Assembly: GCF_003952665.1 (NCBI RefSeq)
Contig: NZ_CP017946.1
Location: 2,666,001-2,730,000 of the forward strand
Source of the DNA: Bosea sp. Tri-49
GTDB lineage: Bacteria; Pseudomonadota; Alphaproteobacteria; Rhizobiales; Beijerinckiaceae
Direction: 5' to 3'
Length of the DNA stretch: 64,000 nt
This document shows, in pieces, positions 55,202 to 63,422 of this stretch. The notes below the pieces were generated by a model. The model did not search any database and was not told the origin of the DNA. It saw only the letters and a program-made list of their open reading frames with translations. The position numbers were made by a program, and so were the translations under genes. Numbering within the stretch: position 1 is the stretch's first letter; every line of letters starts with the position of its first letter.

Positions 55202-55837
55202 TCAGGCTCCGCCCTGCCAGGCTTTGATCCAGTCCATCGGCCAGAGCAGCATGATGACGTTGAGGGTGAGATTGTCGCGGATCAGCCAGCCGACGAACAG
55301 CTCCATCGCCAGCGCGCCCGTCACGGTGATCCAGACCGGCGCAAACCGGGCGAACAGGAAGCCCAGGGCCATGGCGAGGATGTCACTGACCGAATTCAGG
55401 ACGCTGTCGCCGTAATAGTCGAGCGAGATCGTGGCCGTGCGGTAGTGATTGATCACCGCGTCGGTGTTTTCGGTGATCTCCCAGGCGCTCTCCAGCACGA
55501 TGGCGAGCAGCAATGCGAGGCCGACGGAGAGCGGCAGGCCGGTAGCGCGCCTGATCAGCCAGAACAGGCCGTAGAACAGGAAGCCGTGGATGATGTGCGA
55601 GAAGGTGTACCAGTCGGCGATGTGCTGGGAGTTCTCGGAGGACATCACCGTGCCCTGCCAGAGCTTGATGGTCCCGCATTTGCAGATCGGCTCGCGGCCC
55701 ATCCAGAGCAGGATCGCCGCCGCGCCGGCGGTCAGCAGCACCGCCAGCACTGCGATGGCCACAGGGCCAAGGCGGCCGGGCGCCCAGTTCGCGCGCGCCA
55801 CGGGCACCTCGGAGGAAAGCGGTTCAGCGAGCGCCAT
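55202..55837 (-). CDS. UPF0314 (DUF2585) membrane protein inside glc operon
   Basis: The 211-residue protein has about five to six membrane helices and the UPF0314 features EPICKCGTIKLWQGTV, SQHIADWYTFSHIIHGFLFY and ESAWEITENTDAVINHYR, with many conserved His, Glu and Asp residues. Its function is unknown. Its ATG overlaps the glcE stop by one base and its stop lies three bases before glcF, so it is translated as part of the glycolate oxidase operon. Confidence 0.9.
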   Translation of the reverse strand: MALAEPLSSEVPVARANWAPGRLGPVAIAVLAVLLTAGAAAILLWMGREPICKCGTIKLWQGTVMSSENSQHIADWYTFSHIIHGFLFYGLFWLIRRATGLPLSVGLALLLAIVLESAWEITENTDAVINHYRTATISLDYYGDSVLNSVSDILAMALGFLFARFAPVWITVTGALAMELFVGWLIRDNLTLNVIMLLWPMDWIKAWQGGA

Positions 55838-57021
55838 CAGATCCCCGCATACATTCGGCCGGGCTCGAACACGCCCTCCGGATCAAAGCTTTTCTTGATG
55901 CCCGCCGTCACCCGCATCAGCGGCTCGGAGAGCGGCTCGAACACGGGAACGGCGGCCCGCACCGCATCGGGTGCCCGCACCAAAGTGGCATGGCCGCCGA
56001 GCGGCTTCAGAGCCGCCCGGATCACGGCGGCGCCGGCATCTCCGTCCGACGGCGCTGCAAGCCAGACGAGGCCACCACCCCAATCGTAGAACCAGCGGGC
56101 GCCCGGCACGGCGCGCGCGATCGCGGCGATTGCCTTCGGCCCATTGGTCGGCGCGAGGGAGAGCCGCCAGACGGCCTCCTGCGTGCCGGCAAAAAAGGAG
56201 GCATCCCTGACCTCGCGCCAGAGCGTGTCGGATGCGCGCCCCTCGACCAGCGCGGGTCGCCCATGAGGCTTCAAGAGGCGGGCAAGCTCGGCAGCGCGGT
56301 AGCTCACCGAGGCCGAGAAATTCTCCAGCCTGAGCAGCGTGCGTGCCTGCTCCGCGCCGATTCCGGCCGGCAGGTGCGCTGCGGCCATGGGCTCGAAGGG
56401 CGAGCCGAGCGCGCCCGAGAGCAGCGCCACCGCCGCCTCGTCCGAGAGGCCCTCCCAGATCAGCGTCGCGACGCGTTCCGGCCGCGGCAGGACTCGGAAG
56501 GTCACTTCAGTCAGGAAGCCAAGCGTGCCGAAGCTGCCGGCGACGAGCTTCACCAGGTCGAGGCCCGTGACGTTCTTCATCACCCGGCCTCCGGACTTCA
56601 CCAGCTCGCCGCGGCCATTGATCAGCTTGATGCCGATCAGCGAGTCGCGGGCGGCACCGGCATTGATCCGGCGCGGGCCGGAGATGTTGCCGGCCGCGAT
56701 GGCGCCGATGGTCGGCTCGCCCTCCGTCCCGAGCAAGGCGCGATGATCCATCGGCTCGAAGGGCAGCATTTGGCCGCGCGCGGCCAGCGTCTCCTCTATC
56801 AGCTTCAGCGGCGTGCCGGCTTTTGCGCCGATCACCATCTCGGCCGGCTCGTAGAGGGTGATGCCGGTGAGCCCGACGCTTGAGATGGTGCTGACGGCGT
56901 TGTCCGGCCGGCCGAGGCCAGTGCGGGTGCCGCCGCCGCGAATGGCGAGCGGAACACGCGCCTCGACGATCGAGGCGACGACAGCGCAGGCCTGCGCATC
57001 GGTGGTGGGCGTGTGGAGCAT
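55837..57021 (-). CDS. glcE: Glycolate oxidase FAD-binding subunit GlcE
   Basis: The 394-residue protein has the FAD_binding_4 fold: VPLAIRGGGTRTGLGRP, PTIGAIAAGNISGPRRINAG and GELVKSGGRVMKNVTGLDL. ATG 57021 overlaps the glcD stop. With GlcD and GlcF it oxidises glycolate (or D-lactate) to glyoxylate. The C-terminal end KKSFDPEGVFEPGRMY is typical of the family. Confidence 0.95.
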   Translation of the reverse strand: MLHTPTTDAQACAVVASIVEARVPLAIRGGGTRTGLGRPDNAVSTISSVGLTGITLYEPAEMVIGAKAGTPLKLIEETLAARGQMLPFEPMDHRALLGTEGEPTIGAIAAGNISGPRRINAGAARDSLIGIKLINGRGELVKSGGRVMKNVTGLDLVKLVAGSFGTLGFLTEVTFRVLPRPERVATLIWEGLSDEAAVALLSGALGSPFEPMAAAHLPAGIGAEQARTLLRLENFSASVSYRAAELARLLKPHGRPALVEGRASDTLWREVRDASFFAGTQEAVWRLSLAPTNGPKAIAAIARAVPGARWFYDWGGGLVWLAAPSDGDAGAAVIRAALKPLGGHATLVRAPDAVRAAVPVFEPLSEPLMRVTAGIKKSFDPEGVFEPGRMYAGI

Positions 57022-58457
57022 CAGGCCGCGATCCGCCCTTCCAGCGGGAACACTTTCGCCGGGTTCATCAGCCAGCGCGGGTCGAACACCGCTCTCACCC
57101 GCTGCTGCTGGTGCAGGTCGGCCTCGTTGAACTGCACGCTCATCAGGTCGCGCTTCTCGATGCCGACGCCGTGCTCGCCGGTCAGGCAGCCGCCGACCTC
57201 GACGCAGAGCTTGAGGATGTCGTTGCCGGCGTCTTCCGCCTTCTGCGCCTCGATCGGATCGTTGCAGTTGTAAAGGATCAGCGGGTGGAGATTGCCGTCG
57301 CCGGCATGGAAGACATTGGCGACACGCAGGCCATAGCCCTTGATGATCTCGTCCATGCGCTCGAGCACGAAGGGCAATTGCCCGGTCGGGATGGTGCCAT
57401 CCATGCAGATATAGTCGGCGATGCGACCGGTCGCGCCGAAGGCGGATTTGCGGCCCTTCCAGATCGCCGCCGTCTCCATTGCCGACTTGCTTTCCTTGAC
57501 CGTGCCGACGCCGTGCTCCCTGGCGATTGCGACGATGCGGGCGAGCTGGGCATCCATCTCGGCCTCCGAGCCCTCGACCTCGATGATCAAGAGGGCCCCG
57601 CAATCCATCGGATAGCCGGCATGGGCGAAGGCCTCGCAAATCTCGATCGCCGGCTTGTCCATGAACTCCATTGCCACCGGGATGATGCCGGCGCCGATGA
57701 TGGCGGCAACGGCAGCGCCGGCTTCGACACTGGTCGGGAAACCGAACAGGACGGGCCGCGCTCCTTCCGCCGAGCGCAGGATGCGCACAGTCGCCTCGGT
57801 GACGATGCCGAGCTGCCCTTCAGAGCCTACGATCAAGCCGAGCAGGTCGTAGCCGGCCGCATCGAGATGGCCGCCCCCGATCTCGACGATGCTCCCGTCC
57901 AACATGACCAGGGTGACGCCGAGGACATTGTTGGTGGTGACGCCGTATTTCAGGCAATGCGCGCCGCCGGAGTTCATGCCGATATTGCCGCCGATCGAGC
58001 AGGCGAGCTGCGAGGACGGGTCGGGCGCATAGAAGAAGCCGTCGGCCGAGACGGCGCCGGTGACGGCGAGGTTGGTGACGCCGGCTTCAACCCTGGCGGT
58101 GCGGTTGGCGTAATCGATCTCGAGGATGCGGTTCATCTTGGAGACACCGATCACCACCGCATCCTCCTGCGGGATCGCGCCGCCAGCGAGCGAGGTGCCA
58201 GCACCGCGCGGCACCACCGGCACGCCCTGCTCGCCGCAATATCGCAGCACGGCGGCGACCTCCTGCGTCGTCGACGGCAGCACGACGGCGAGCGGCATGC
58301 GGCGGTAGGCGGTCAGCGCATCGGTCTCATAGGGACGCCGCTCGTCCTCCGAGGTGATCAGAGCATCGGGCGCGACCAGCCGACTAAGGCCGGCGATGAT
58401 GGCGTCGCGGCGGGCGAGGATGCCAGCATCGGGCACCGGAAAGGCGATCGCACTCAT
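57021..58457 (-). CDS. glcD: Glycolate oxidase subunit GlcD (FAD-linked)
   Basis: The 478-residue flavoprotein has the PRGAGTSLAGGAI FAD motif (83-95), SIGGNIGMNSGGAHCLKYGV and the C-terminal FAD-oxidase block ending DPRWLMNPAKVFPL. GEHGVGIEKRDLM carries the active-site histidine. ATG 58457 has GGAG eight bases upstream; a longer frame lacks conservation. It is the first gene of glcD-glcE-UPF0314-glcF, divergent from a LysR gene. Confidence 0.95.
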   Translation of the reverse strand: MSAIAFPVPDAGILARRDAIIAGLSRLVAPDALITSEDERRPYETDALTAYRRMPLAVVLPSTTQEVAAVLRYCGEQGVPVVPRGAGTSLAGGAIPQEDAVVIGVSKMNRILEIDYANRTARVEAGVTNLAVTGAVSADGFFYAPDPSSQLACSIGGNIGMNSGGAHCLKYGVTTNNVLGVTLVMLDGSIVEIGGGHLDAAGYDLLGLIVGSEGQLGIVTEATVRILRSAEGARPVLFGFPTSVEAGAAVAAIIGAGIIPVAMEFMDKPAIEICEAFAHAGYPMDCGALLIIEVEGSEAEMDAQLARIVAIAREHGVGTVKESKSAMETAAIWKGRKSAFGATGRIADYICMDGTIPTGQLPFVLERMDEIIKGYGLRVANVFHAGDGNLHPLILYNCNDPIEAQKAEDAGNDILKLCVEVGGCLTGEHGVGIEKRDLMSVQFNEADLHQQQRVRAVFDPRWLMNPAKVFPLEGRIAA

Positions 58458-58580
58458 AGCAAATTCTCCACTCGCCTTCGGAGCCGTCAAGCGCTGTCGC
58501 TGCGCACACGCACCGAACGAGTCCGATGCGACTCTAGAATACTTCCACATGTGGCGCAGCGCGAGTAACGTGCATGATTA

Positions 58581-58595
58581 TTTCCAAAACGGAAA
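58581..58595. promoter_or_regulatory. Short dyad in glcD / lysR intergenic region
   Basis: TTTCC-N5-GGAAA lies 13 bases before the lysR start, and a perfect palindrome CCACATGTGG is nearby at 58545-58554. LysR proteins usually bind a T-N11-A dyad close to their own gene, so this region is a reasonable place for the operator, but the motif is short. Confidence 0.3.
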
Positions 58596-58608
58596 AGATG
58601 GTGGACGC

Positions 58609-59514
58609 ATGGATCGGTTTGGCGACCTCGACGTCTTCGCCCATGTCGTCACGGCCAAGAGCATGTCCGCCGCCGCCCGCGAGCTCAGCCTCTCGCCGGC
58701 CGTGATCTCCAAGCGTATCCGCCGGCTCGAAGATCGGCTCGGCGTGCGCCTGCTCCAGCGCACCACACGCCAGCTTTCGCTGACCGAGGCCGGCCAGGGC
58801 TTCTATGAGCGGGTCGTCTCGATCCTCGGTTCGATCGAGGAAGCCGAGGCTTGGGTCGCCAGCGGCGCCGGCCAGGCGCGCGGCACGTTGCGCGTCTCGG
58901 CGCCGACCTCATTCGGGCGGATGCATGTAGCTCCGCACCTCAAGCCCTTCCTCGACGCTAATCCGGCGGTGAATGTCGAGCTCATCCTCAGCGATGCCTT
59001 CGTCGACATCATCGCGGAGGGTTTCGATCTGGCGATACGGATCGCCGATCTCCGCGATTCGAGCCTGGTGGCGAAGCGGCTGGCGCCGAACCACCGCGTG
59101 CTCTGCGCGACGCCGGGCTATCTCGCCTCCAATGGCACCCTTGAGACCATCGAGGACCTGTCGCGCCATACGCTCGTCGCCCACAATGCCGATCAATGGC
59201 GCCTCGACGGGCCGGAAGGCCAGGTTTCGGTCCGCATCAACGGGCCGCTGCGCACGAATTCGAGCGAGGTGGTGCGCGAGGCGCTGCTGGCCGGCGTCGG
59301 CATCGCCCTGCGCTCGACTTGGGATGTCGGGCCGGAGTTGAAATCGGGAGCCTTGATCAGGGTGCTGCCGGACTATTCGGTCGGCAAGCGCGTCGCCGTC
59401 TACGCGGTCTATCCGAGCCGCCGGCACATGGAGCAGAAGGTGCGCGCCTTCGTCGATTATCTGGCGGAGCTCTACGGGGCGACTCCTTATTGGGATGAGG
59501 GATTGTCACTGTAA
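58609..59514 (+). CDS. LysR family transcriptional regulator
   Basis: The 301-residue regulator begins MDRFGDLDVFAHVVTAKSMS, with the LysR HTH LSPAVISKRIRRLEDRLGVRLLQRTTRQL. The C-terminal periplasmic-binding-like effector domain has TLRVSAPTSFGRMHVAPHL. ATG 58609 is the standard start for the family. It is divergent from glcD and may respond to glycolate or a related 2-hydroxy acid, in the position of GlcC in other species. Confidence 0.92.
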   Translation: MDRFGDLDVFAHVVTAKSMSAAARELSLSPAVISKRIRRLEDRLGVRLLQRTTRQLSLTEAGQGFYERVVSILGSIEEAEAWVASGAGQARGTLRVSAPTSFGRMHVAPHLKPFLDANPAVNVELILSDAFVDIIAEGFDLAIRIADLRDSSLVAKRLAPNHRVLCATPGYLASNGTLETIEDLSRHTLVAHNADQWRLDGPEGQVSVRINGPLRTNSSEVVREALLAGVGIALRSTWDVGPELKSGALIRVLPDYSVGKRVAVYAVYPSRRHMEQKVRAFVDYLAELYGATPYWDEGLSL

Positions 59515-59606
59515 AATTCGCTTGCGCCAGGAGAACCACAACCGCCAGTATCCTTGCGAATATTGGCCTCGACGCCTTTATTCGCTCCCCTGCCGCAACG
59601 GATCTC

Positions 59607-60737
59607 ATGCCTATGACGAATTGTTTCGGCTTGCGTTTCGTCACCATGGCATGTGCCATTCTGCTTTCTGCGGCCGCGGCGACACCGGCCGACGCCCAGA
59701 TTCGGATCGACAGGGACCAGACTGGCCGCGTCGTCGCGATCTCCGGCCTGCCGACCGCATCCGGCTGTGTCCGGGGCACGGGCCTGGGCCAGGTTGTCGA
59801 CCGCAAGCTCGAGAAGGGCGAGCTGCACGGCTTCACCTTCAACGAGCCGCCTTATGGCGACGGCTACATCAACCTGCCTGCGGCCTACGACATCAAGGAC
59901 CGCGCGGCCTATGCCCGCCTCCGAGTCGCGCTCGACGACCTCCTGCGAAAGGGTGCCCGCCTCAAGATCAGATCCGTTGCATGCGGAGCGGCCGGCAGGA
60001 TCGTCGAACTGGTGTCTGCCACGCTCGTCGACGACCCGCCGGCGCCGAAAGCAGCTCCGGCAGTGGCTCCGGCGCCAGCCCCGGTTCCAGCGCCTAAGCC
60101 CACACCTTACGATCAACCTGCCGCCACGCCGTCCGGCGACAGCGGCATCAAGATGGACGACGGCGATGATAGCCTGTTGCGGTCCCCTGACAGCACTCCG
60201 AAGCCGGCTGCCGCCGCGAAGATCGACGAGCCCCCGCCTCCCCCACCGGCTGCTGCCAGCGAGCCGAGGGCCGCGGCCGAGCCGCCGCCTTCCGCGCCGC
60301 GCAAACCCTCGCGCTGGCGCCTGAGCCAGCCGACGAAGGCTCAGATAGATCTCGCGATTGCCTCGAACGACCGGACTTTCGGCTTCTCGCTGAGCTGCTC
60401 CCGGACACCTAAGGGAGGTCTTGCCTTCGGCAACTGGTTCCTACCGCCGCGCAGCTGGAATATCGCAACCTCGGCAACACCAATCTCGATCGACGGGCGC
60501 CCACAACGCTGGGAAGTGGGAGGCGCCGATGAAGGCCTCATGTTCAGCGATGCTCAGGTCGACGGCACGGCCTCCCTTTCATCCGATGCGCTCGGCCAAC
60601 TCGCGCGTGGCCAGCGTCTCACTGTCAACGGCCGAACAGACCGCGGCAGGCTGCGCGATGCAGTTTTCGATATTACCAGCGGCGAGGGATCATTTGCCGC
60701 CTTCGTCGAGCGATGCCAGAAACTGCCACGCGGCTGA
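59607..60737 (+). CDS. Secreted proline-rich protein of unknown function
   Basis: The 376-residue precursor has a signal peptide (TMACAILLSAAAATPADAQ). An N-terminal region about 30-140 has SGCVRGTGLGQVVDRKLEKG and IKDRAAYARLRVALDDLLRK, followed by a Pro/Ala-rich linker (about 145-240) with a KMDDGDDSLLRSPDS insertion, and a C-terminal domain with FGFSLSCSRTPKGGLAFGNW and FAAFVERCQKLPRG. I do not recognise the domains. The two-domain, linker-joined form suggests an envelope protein. It ends just after the next gene's possible upstream start, with 35 bases to ATG 60773. Confidence 0.65.
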   Translation: MPMTNCFGLRFVTMACAILLSAAAATPADAQIRIDRDQTGRVVAISGLPTASGCVRGTGLGQVVDRKLEKGELHGFTFNEPPYGDGYINLPAAYDIKDRAAYARLRVALDDLLRKGARLKIRSVACGAAGRIVELVSATLVDDPPAPKAAPAVAPAPAPVPAPKPTPYDQPAATPSGDSGIKMDDGDDSLLRSPDSTPKPAAAAKIDEPPPPPPAAASEPRAAAEPPPSAPRKPSRWRLSQPTKAQIDLAIASNDRTFGFSLSCSRTPKGGLAFGNWFLPPRSWNIATSATPISIDGRPQRWEVGGADEGLMFSDAQVDGTASLSSDALGQLARGQRLTVNGRTDRGRLRDAVFDITSGEGSFAAFVERCQKLPRG

Positions 60738-60772
60738 AGCTGCGTTCGGTTCACAAGCAGGCGAGAGAAATC

Positions 60773-61699
60773 ATGTTCGGCTTCATCGAGGGTTTTCGCG
60801 TCGAGGTGCTCGACCCGCGCTTCCATCGGATCGTGCCCGGCTCGGCCCGGATGGAGCGGTTGTGGACCGGGGCGCGCTGGTCGGAGGGGCCCGCCTGGTT
60901 CCCAGCGCACCAGACGCTGGTCTGGTCCGACATCCCCAACGACCGGATGATGCGCTATGACGCGCTCACCGGCCAGGTCGGCGTATTCCGCCAGCCGGCG
61001 CGAAACTCGAACGGCAACACGGTCGACCGCCAGGGCCGGCTCGTCACCTGCGAGCATGGCGGGCGGCAGGTGACGCGCACCGAGCATGACGGCTCCGTTA
61101 CCGTGCTGGCGAGCCATTACCAGGGCAAGCGGCTGAACTCGCCGAACGATGTGGTGGTGAAGTCGGACGGCTCGATTTGGTTCACCGATCCCGACTACGG
61201 CATCCTCACCGATTACGAGGGCGACAAGGCCGAGAGCGAGATCGGCCGCTGCAATGTCTACCGCATCGATCCGCAAAGCGGTGAGGTGACCATCGCCTCC
61301 GACGATTTCATCAAGCCGAACGGGCTCGCCTTCTCGCCCGATGAGAGCGCGCTCTATATCGCCGACACCGGCGCGAGCCATGATCCGCAGAACGGGCCGC
61401 GCCATATCCGCAAAGTCGCGGTGGCCGGTGACGGCAGGACGCTCGGCGCCTCCTCGGTCTTCGCCACCTGCACGAACGGGCTGTTCGACGGCTTCCGCTT
61501 CGACGTCTCCGGCCGGCTCTGGACCAGCGCCGCCGACGGCGTCCATGTCTACGACCCCGACGGCACGCTGATCGGCAAGGTGCTGGTGCCGGAGGTGGTC
61601 GCCAATCTCTGCTTCGGCGGCCCGAAACGGAACCGGCTCTTCATCTGCGGCACGACCTCGCTCTATGCGCTGATGACGCACACCAACGGCGCGGCCTGA
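60773..61699 (+). CDS. SMP-30/gluconolactonase family protein
   Basis: The 308-residue protein is a six-bladed beta-propeller lactonase. SEGPAWFPAHQTLVWSDIPND contains the Glu metal ligand, SPNDVVVKSDGSIWFTDPDYG the Asn, and FSPDESALYIADTG the Asp of the divalent-cation site. It hydrolyses sugar lactones or other esters. GAGAGAAA precedes ATG 60773. It precedes a peptide-type binding protein on the same strand. Confidence 0.9.
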   Translation: MFGFIEGFRVEVLDPRFHRIVPGSARMERLWTGARWSEGPAWFPAHQTLVWSDIPNDRMMRYDALTGQVGVFRQPARNSNGNTVDRQGRLVTCEHGGRQVTRTEHDGSVTVLASHYQGKRLNSPNDVVVKSDGSIWFTDPDYGILTDYEGDKAESEIGRCNVYRIDPQSGEVTIASDDFIKPNGLAFSPDESALYIADTGASHDPQNGPRHIRKVAVAGDGRTLGASSVFATCTNGLFDGFRFDVSGRLWTSAADGVHVYDPDGTLIGKVLVPEVVANLCFGGPKRNRLFICGTTSLYALMTHTNGAA

Positions 61700-61792
61700 G
61701 CGCTGACGAGGGTGTAAGCCGCCCAGCCGAAGGTTCCGGATGGCACGGCTTTTGCCGAAGTGCCCGCACCATTCCTCACACTGGTGCGCGCA

Positions 61793-63382
61793 ATGCTCAA
61801 ACGCTTGGCGGGGTCCGCCCTCATCGCCTTTTTCCTGACCAGTCCGGCGCTGGCCGAGACGGTCGTCCGCTATGGCATCTCGATGGCGGACATACCGCTG
61901 ACCTCTGGCCAGCCCGATCGTGGTGCGGGCGCCTATAAATTCACGGGCTATACGCTCTACGACCCGCTGGTCGCCTGGGAGATGGATATCGGCGACCGGC
62001 CCGGCAAGCTGGTTCCGGGGCTCTCCACGGGCTGGAGGGTCGATCCTGCCGATCCGAAGAAGTGGCTGTTCACGCTGCGCGAGGGCGTGAAGTTCCATGA
62101 TGGCAGTGCCTTCGACGCCGACACCGTGGTCTGGAATCTGGACAAGGTGCTCGACGAGAAGGCGGCGCACTACGACCGGCGCCAGGCGGCGCAGGTCAAG
62201 CCCCGCCTTCCCTCGGTCGCGAGCTGGCGCAAGGTCGATACGAAGACGGTCGAGATCACGACCAAAGCGGTCGACTCCTTTTTCCCCTACCAGATGCTCT
62301 GGTTCCTGGTGTCGAGCCCGGCGCAATACGAGAAGCTCGGCCGCGACTGGGACAAGTTCGCCCGCGAGCCCTCCGGCACCGGCCCGTTCAGACTGACCAG
62401 GCTGGTGCCGCGCGAACTCGCCGAACTCAGCAAGAATGCGGATTACTGGAACAAGAACCGGCTGGCCAAGGTCGACAAGCTGGTGCTCGTGCCGATGCCG
62501 GAGGTGCTGGCGCGGACCAATGCGCTGATCGCCGGCCAGGTCGACCTGATCGAGACGCCGGCTCCCGATACCGTGCCTCAGCTCAAGCGAGCCGGCATGA
62601 AGATCGTCGAGAACGTCACGCCGCATGTCTGGAACTATCATCTCAGCGTGCTTCCCGGCTCGCCCTGGACCGATGTTCGCCTGCGCAAGGCGATGAACCT
62701 GGCGATCGACCGCAAGGGCGTGGTCGAGCTGATGAACGGCCTCGCCAAGCCTGCCGTCGGCCAGGTCGATCCGGCGAGCCCGTGGTTCGGCAAGCCCGGA
62801 TTCGAGATCAAATACGACCCCGAGGCGGCGAAAAAGCTGCTGGCGGAGGCCGGCTATTCGCCTGCCAAACCGCTGAAGGCGACCTTCGTGATCGCGCAGG
62901 GCGGCACCGGCCAGATGCTGTCGCTGCCAATGAACGAGTTCATCCAGCAGAACCTGAAAGAGGTCGGTATCGAGATCGACTTCAAGGTGGTCGAGCTCGA
63001 ACTGCTCTACACCCACTGGCGCAAGGGCGCGAAGGACGAGATCAACGCCGGCATCAGCTCCAACAACATCGCCTATGTCACCTCGGATCCGCTCTATGCG
63101 ATCATCCGGTTCTTCCACTCGAACCAGGCCGCTCCGGTCGGCGTGAACTGGGGCGTCTACGCAAGCCCCGCGGTCGACGGGTTTCTCGACGAGGCGATGA
63201 AGACCTTCGACGTCGCCCGGCAGGACGAGCTGCTGGCCAAGGCGCATGCGCAGATCGTCGACGACGCGGTTCTGGTGTGGGTGGTGCACGACACCAACCC
63301 GCATGTCCTTTCGCCGAAGATCAAAAAGTTCGTGCTGGCCCAGCACTGGTTTCAGGACCTGACTACGATCGGCCTGGACTGA
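61793..63382 (+). CDS. ABC transporter substrate-binding protein, SBP_bac_5 (third system)
   Basis: The 529-residue precursor has a Sec signal (MLKRLAGSALIAFFLTSPALA), then TVVRYGISMADIPLTSG. LREGVKFHDGSAFDADTVVW and DVRLRKAMNLAIDRKGVVEL are typical. ATG 61793 is preferred for the signal peptide, although a GTG at 61760 is in frame and neither has a strong ribosome site. No permease gene follows; the next gene is on the other strand. It thus lacks its transporter in this window. Confidence 0.88.
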   Translation: MLKRLAGSALIAFFLTSPALAETVVRYGISMADIPLTSGQPDRGAGAYKFTGYTLYDPLVAWEMDIGDRPGKLVPGLSTGWRVDPADPKKWLFTLREGVKFHDGSAFDADTVVWNLDKVLDEKAAHYDRRQAAQVKPRLPSVASWRKVDTKTVEITTKAVDSFFPYQMLWFLVSSPAQYEKLGRDWDKFAREPSGTGPFRLTRLVPRELAELSKNADYWNKNRLAKVDKLVLVPMPEVLARTNALIAGQVDLIETPAPDTVPQLKRAGMKIVENVTPHVWNYHLSVLPGSPWTDVRLRKAMNLAIDRKGVVELMNGLAKPAVGQVDPASPWFGKPGFEIKYDPEAAKKLLAEAGYSPAKPLKATFVIAQGGTGQMLSLPMNEFIQQNLKEVGIEIDFKVVELELLYTHWRKGAKDEINAGISSNNIAYVTSDPLYAIIRFFHSNQAAPVGVNWGVYASPAVDGFLDEAMKTFDVARQDELLAKAHAQIVDDAVLVWVVHDTNPHVLSPKIKKFVLAQHWFQDLTTIGLD

Positions 63383-63391
63383 TCCTTGCCC

Positions 63392-63417
63392 CGGGGGCCG
63401 GCCATGGCAGGCCCCCG
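63392..63417. terminator. GC-rich hairpin between convergent genes
   Basis: CGGGGGCC pairs with GGCCCCCG around ten bases. It lies between the third binding-protein gene and the AbrB-family gene. No T-run is present on either strand, so an intrinsic terminator role is uncertain. Confidence 0.45.
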
Positions 63418-63422
63418 TGCTG

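Noticed and set aside
60554..63346. A 930-codon open frame on the minus strand opposite the SMP-30 and binding-protein genes
   Set aside because: It is antisense to two well-supported genes, has a His/Arg/Asp-rich shadow composition and matches no family. High GC lowers stop-codon frequency in such frames.
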